A DNA stretch of 7,266 nucleotides. Origin: Firmicutes bacterium CAG:124 (GTDB lineage Bacteria > Bacillota > Clostridia > Oscillospirales > Oscillospiraceae). The notes below the pieces were generated by a model. It saw nothing but the letters and a program-made list of their open reading frames with translations, did not search any database and was not told the DNA's origin. The stretch is taken from contig HF990561.1 of the NCBI GenBank assembly GCA_000432135.1, positions 1 to 7,266 of the forward strand, given 5' to 3'. A program made the position numbers and the translations under genes. Within the stretch, counting starts at the first letter, position 1. The number at the start of each line of letters is the position of its first letter. This document shows, in pieces, positions 5,055 through 7,266 of this stretch.

Positions 5055-6902
5055 ATGTACTGTGTCAAGAAAATGACCGAGGATCTCTACTGGGTCGGCG
5101 CGAGCGAGCGGCGGCTGAATCTGTTTGAAAACGCCTACCCGCTCACGAACGGCGTGAGCTACAACTCCTATCTGCTGCTGGACGAGAAGACCGTCCTGAT
5201 CGACACTGTGGATAAGTCTGTCAGCGGCCTGTTCTTTGAAAACGTCGACCATGTGCTCGCGGGCCGGAAGCTCGACTACCTCATCGTGCAGCATATGGAG
5301 CCGGACCACGCCGCGACCATCGGCGAGCTTGTCCTGCGTCACCCGGAAGTAACCATCGTCTGCAACGCCAAGACGCGCACGATGATGCAGAACTTCTTCA
5401 CGTTCGATCTGGACAGCCGCGTGCAGCTCGTCAAGGAGATGGACACGCTCACGACCGGCAGACACACCTTTGCCTTCGTCATGGCCCCGATGGTCCACTG
5501 GCCGGAGGTCATGGTGTCCTATGACACGGCCACGAAAACGCTCTACTCTGCCGATGCCTTCGGCACCTTCGGCGCGCTGAACGGCAATCTGTATGCGGAT
5601 GAGGTGAATTTCCGCACGGAATGGCTCGCCGACGCCCGCCGGTACTATACCAACATCGTCGGCAAATACGGCACGCAGGTGCAGGCGCTGCTGAAAAAGG
5701 CCGCCGGGCTGGAGATCGAGATGATCTGCCCGCTGCATGGCCCGGTCTGGCGCAAAGATATCGCGTGGTTCCTCGACAAATATATCCACTGGGCGACCTA
5801 TATCCCGGAAGACGACGCGGTCGTCATCGCCTACGCCTCCGTCTACGGCGGCACGGAAAACGCGGCGAATGTGTTGGCCGCGAAGCTGTCCGACCTCGGC
5901 GTGCGCAATGTGCAGATGTACGACGTGTCCGTCACGCATCCAAGCTATATCCTCTCCGAATGCTTCCGGGCCAGCCATCTGGTCTTTATCTCCACGACGT
6001 ACAACGCGGGGATGTTCGTGACGATGGAAAATCTGGTGCACGATATCGTCCATCACAATCTCCAGAACCGCACCATCGCCCTCATGGAAAACGGCTCCTG
6101 GGCCCCGACGGCGGCAGGGCTGATGCGCGCGGAGTTCCAGAAGCTCAAGAACTGCACGATCCTCGATGAGACAGTCACGATCAAATCGACGCTCAAGGAA
6201 TCCCAGCTGGCGGACGTCGAGACCATGGCGCAGGCTATCTTCGATTCCATGCCGAAGCCCGTCCCGGCAGAGCACAAGGCCGACGCGCCGGTTGAAAAGA
6301 ACGCGTTCTTCTCGTTCTCCTACGGCCTGTTTGTCCTGACGGCCCGCGACGGGAAAAAGGACAACGGCTGCATCATCAACACCGCCGCACAGCTCACCGA
6401 CACACCCAAGCGCATCTCCATCGCCGTCAACAAGGCGAATTTCACGCATGACATGATCCGCAAGACGGGCGTGTTCAATCTGTCCATGCTCTCGACCGAC
6501 GCGCCGTTCGGCCTGTTCCAGCACTACGGCTTCCAGTCCGGCCGCGACGTGGACAAGTTCGCGGATGTAAAGGGTATGGCCCGCGCGACGAACGGCGTGT
6601 ATTACCTGCCGTACTCCACCAACGCCTTTGTCAGCGGCAAGGTCACGCAGGAGATCGATCTCGGCACGCACACGCTGTTCATTGCCGACGTGACCGAGGC
6701 CCGCGTACTCTCCGACGCGCCGTCCATGACCTACAGCTTCTACTTTGCAAACGTCAAGCCCAAGCCGTCGGCGCTCAAAAAGCAGACCGGCTGGGTCTGC
6801 AAGATCTGCGGCTATGTCTACGAGGGCGAAACGCTCCCCGCCGATTTTATCTGCCCGCTGTGCAAGCACGGCGCGGAGGACTTTGAAAAGCTGCCGGAAT
6901 AA
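5055..6902 (+). CDS. Flavodiiron protein fused to flavin-reductase-like domain and rubredoxin
   Basis: This 615-residue cytosolic protein is predicted to reduce O2 to water and/or NO to N2O at a diiron centre. The beta-lactamase-like domain (about 1-250) keeps all expected iron ligands: H80, E82 and D84 in HMEPDH, then H148, D167 and H228. The flavodoxin domain (about 255-400) binds FMN and shows YASVYGGTE (260-268) and MENGSWAPTAA (344-354). Residues about 415-568 match the FMN-binding flavin-reductase-like domain (SYGLFVLTA 422-430, NGCIINTA 437-444, KTGVFNLSML 470-479). Residues 578-615 are a short rubredoxin, with C582-x2-C585 and C600-x2-C603. The last two parts correspond to Moorella Hrb, the NADH-dependent partner of FprA, so donor and terminal oxidase seem joined in one chain. 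The ATG at 5055 is chosen for AAGGA 9 bases upstream (5041-5045); an in-frame TTG at 5037 has no such site. Whether O2 or NO is the main substrate cannot be told. Confidence 0.93.
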   Translation: MYCVKKMTEDLYWVGASERRLNLFENAYPLTNGVSYNSYLLLDEKTVLIDTVDKSVSGLFFENVDHVLAGRKLDYLIVQHMEPDHAATIGELVLRHPEVTIVCNAKTRTMMQNFFTFDLDSRVQLVKEMDTLTTGRHTFAFVMAPMVHWPEVMVSYDTATKTLYSADAFGTFGALNGNLYADEVNFRTEWLADARRYYTNIVGKYGTQVQALLKKAAGLEIEMICPLHGPVWRKDIAWFLDKYIHWATYIPEDDAVVIAYASVYGGTENAANVLAAKLSDLGVRNVQMYDVSVTHPSYILSECFRASHLVFISTTYNAGMFVTMENLVHDIVHHNLQNRTIALMENGSWAPTAAGLMRAEFQKLKNCTILDETVTIKSTLKESQLADVETMAQAIFDSMPKPVPAEHKADAPVEKNAFFSFSYGLFVLTARDGKKDNGCIINTAAQLTDTPKRISIAVNKANFTHDMIRKTGVFNLSMLSTDAPFGLFQHYGFQSGRDVDKFADVKGMARATNGVYYLPYSTNAFVSGKVTQEIDLGTHTLFIADVTEARVLSDAPSMTYSFYFANVKPKPSALKKQTGWVCKICGYVYEGETLPADFICPLCKHGAEDFEKLPE

Positions 6903-6938
6903 CCATATCAAGCTTATAAACGGAAAGGAACGATCATC

Positions 6939-7266
6939 ATGTCCCGTGTACTGGAAACTCTGGAACCGAAAGCGGTCTTTCATTTCTTCGAGGATCTGAC
7001 CCGTATCCCGCACGGCTCGCGCAACACGAAGGCCATCAGCGACTACTGCGTCGCCTTTGCAAAGGAACGCGGTCTGTGGGTGTATCAGGACGCGCTCAAC
7101 AACGTCATCATCAAAAAGCCCGCCACAGCAGGCTACGAAGCTGCGCCCGCCGTCATTTTACAGGGCCATCTCGACATGGTTGCGGAAAAAACGCCGGAAA
7201 GCCCCATCGACTTCACAAAGGACGCGCTCGACCTGCGCGTCGAGGGCGACTATGTCTCGGCGAACG
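6939..7266 (+). CDS. pepD: Aminoacyl-histidine dipeptidase (PepD), 5' part
   Basis: The window ends within this gene after 109 codons. The visible N-terminus matches PepD-type M20 metallopeptidases (Xaa-His dipeptidase, beta-alanyl-histidine dipeptidase), which cleave short peptides such as carnosine and Cys-Gly in the cytosol using two zinc ions. Supporting stretches are LEPKAVFHFFEDLTRIPHGS (8-27), DALNNVIIKKPAT (51-63) and ILQGHLDMV (73-81), where H77 and D79 should be the first metal-binding pair. The usual length is about 480 residues, so roughly three quarters is missing from view. AAAGGA (6924-6929) lies 9 bases ahead of the ATG. Only 36 bases separate it from the flavodiiron gene and no terminator or clear promoter is visible there, so read-through from that gene is likely. 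No functional link to oxygen defence is evident. Confidence 0.88.
   Translation, partial: MSRVLETLEPKAVFHFFEDLTRIPHGSRNTKAISDYCVAFAKERGLWVYQDALNNVIIKKPATAGYEAAPAVILQGHLDMVAEKTPESPIDFTKDALDLRVEGDYVSAN

Noticed and set aside
6903..6938. A separate promoter for pepD, from the AT-rich CTTATAAAC stretch.
   Set aside because: There is no -35 at a proper distance and only 36 bases of gap, so co-transcription with the flavodiiron gene is simpler.
5031..7013. A 660-codon open frame on the minus strand opposite the flavodiiron gene.
   Set aside because: It mirrors the codon pattern of a well-supported GC-rich gene, has no recognisable domain, is rich in Arg, His and Val as expected of an antisense shadow, and runs across the next gene's start.

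Overview
The window looks like chromosomal DNA from a GC-rich anaerobic Firmicute, probably an Oscillospiraceae/Ruminococcaceae-type gut Clostridium. The grounds are strong AGGAGG/AAAGGA ribosome binding sites, short gaps, sigma-A-type promoters in the few AT-rich spots, and the gene content: a flavodiiron O2/NO-scavenging protein, a PepD dipeptidase, and a short clostridial-type MocR protein. The taxonomic call is inference from style, not from a marker gene. I see no mobile element, RNA gene or CRISPR array. Genes fill almost the whole window, and no gene-free stretch exceeds about 125 bases.

Layout. Bases 1-41 hold a strong hairpin that is probably a (bidirectional) terminator. A leftward gene (827 to 42) encodes a TIGR04255-family protein of unknown function. 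It is divided from the rest by a compact divergent promoter region (about 828-950) with two back-to-back promoters. Rightward from there runs a tightly packed four-gene unit: a PAP2-family membrane phosphatase (951-1892), a membrane-anchored alpha/beta hydrolase (1889-2833), a DUF2804 protein (2830-3867) and a short MocR/GntR-type regulator with a PLP aminotransferase-like domain (3872-4960). The first two junctions are ATGA stop/start overlaps and the third is a 4-base gap, so the four products are probably co-expressed. A 94-base gap then carries a weak terminator candidate and a promoter. It is followed by a 615-residue flavodiiron protein (5055-6902) fused to a flavin-reductase-like domain and a short rubredoxin, and by the start of a pepD-type aminoacyl-histidine dipeptidase (6939 to beyond the window).

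How the genes may work together. The flavodiiron fusion appears to carry a complete electron path in one chain (flavin-reductase-like domain and rubredoxin to flavodoxin FMN to diiron site). In Moorella these parts are split between FprA and Hrb. The four-gene unit joins two probable membrane or lipid-facing hydrolases with a DUF2804 protein of unknown role and a regulator, so a role in lipid or envelope metabolism is plausible but unproven.

The main oddity is the MocR-like protein. The lysine that should bind PLP is a histidine (codon 4766-4768), and the protein stops right after the region equivalent to the aminotransferase large domain. It is therefore probably a non-catalytic ligand sensor or a decaying gene.
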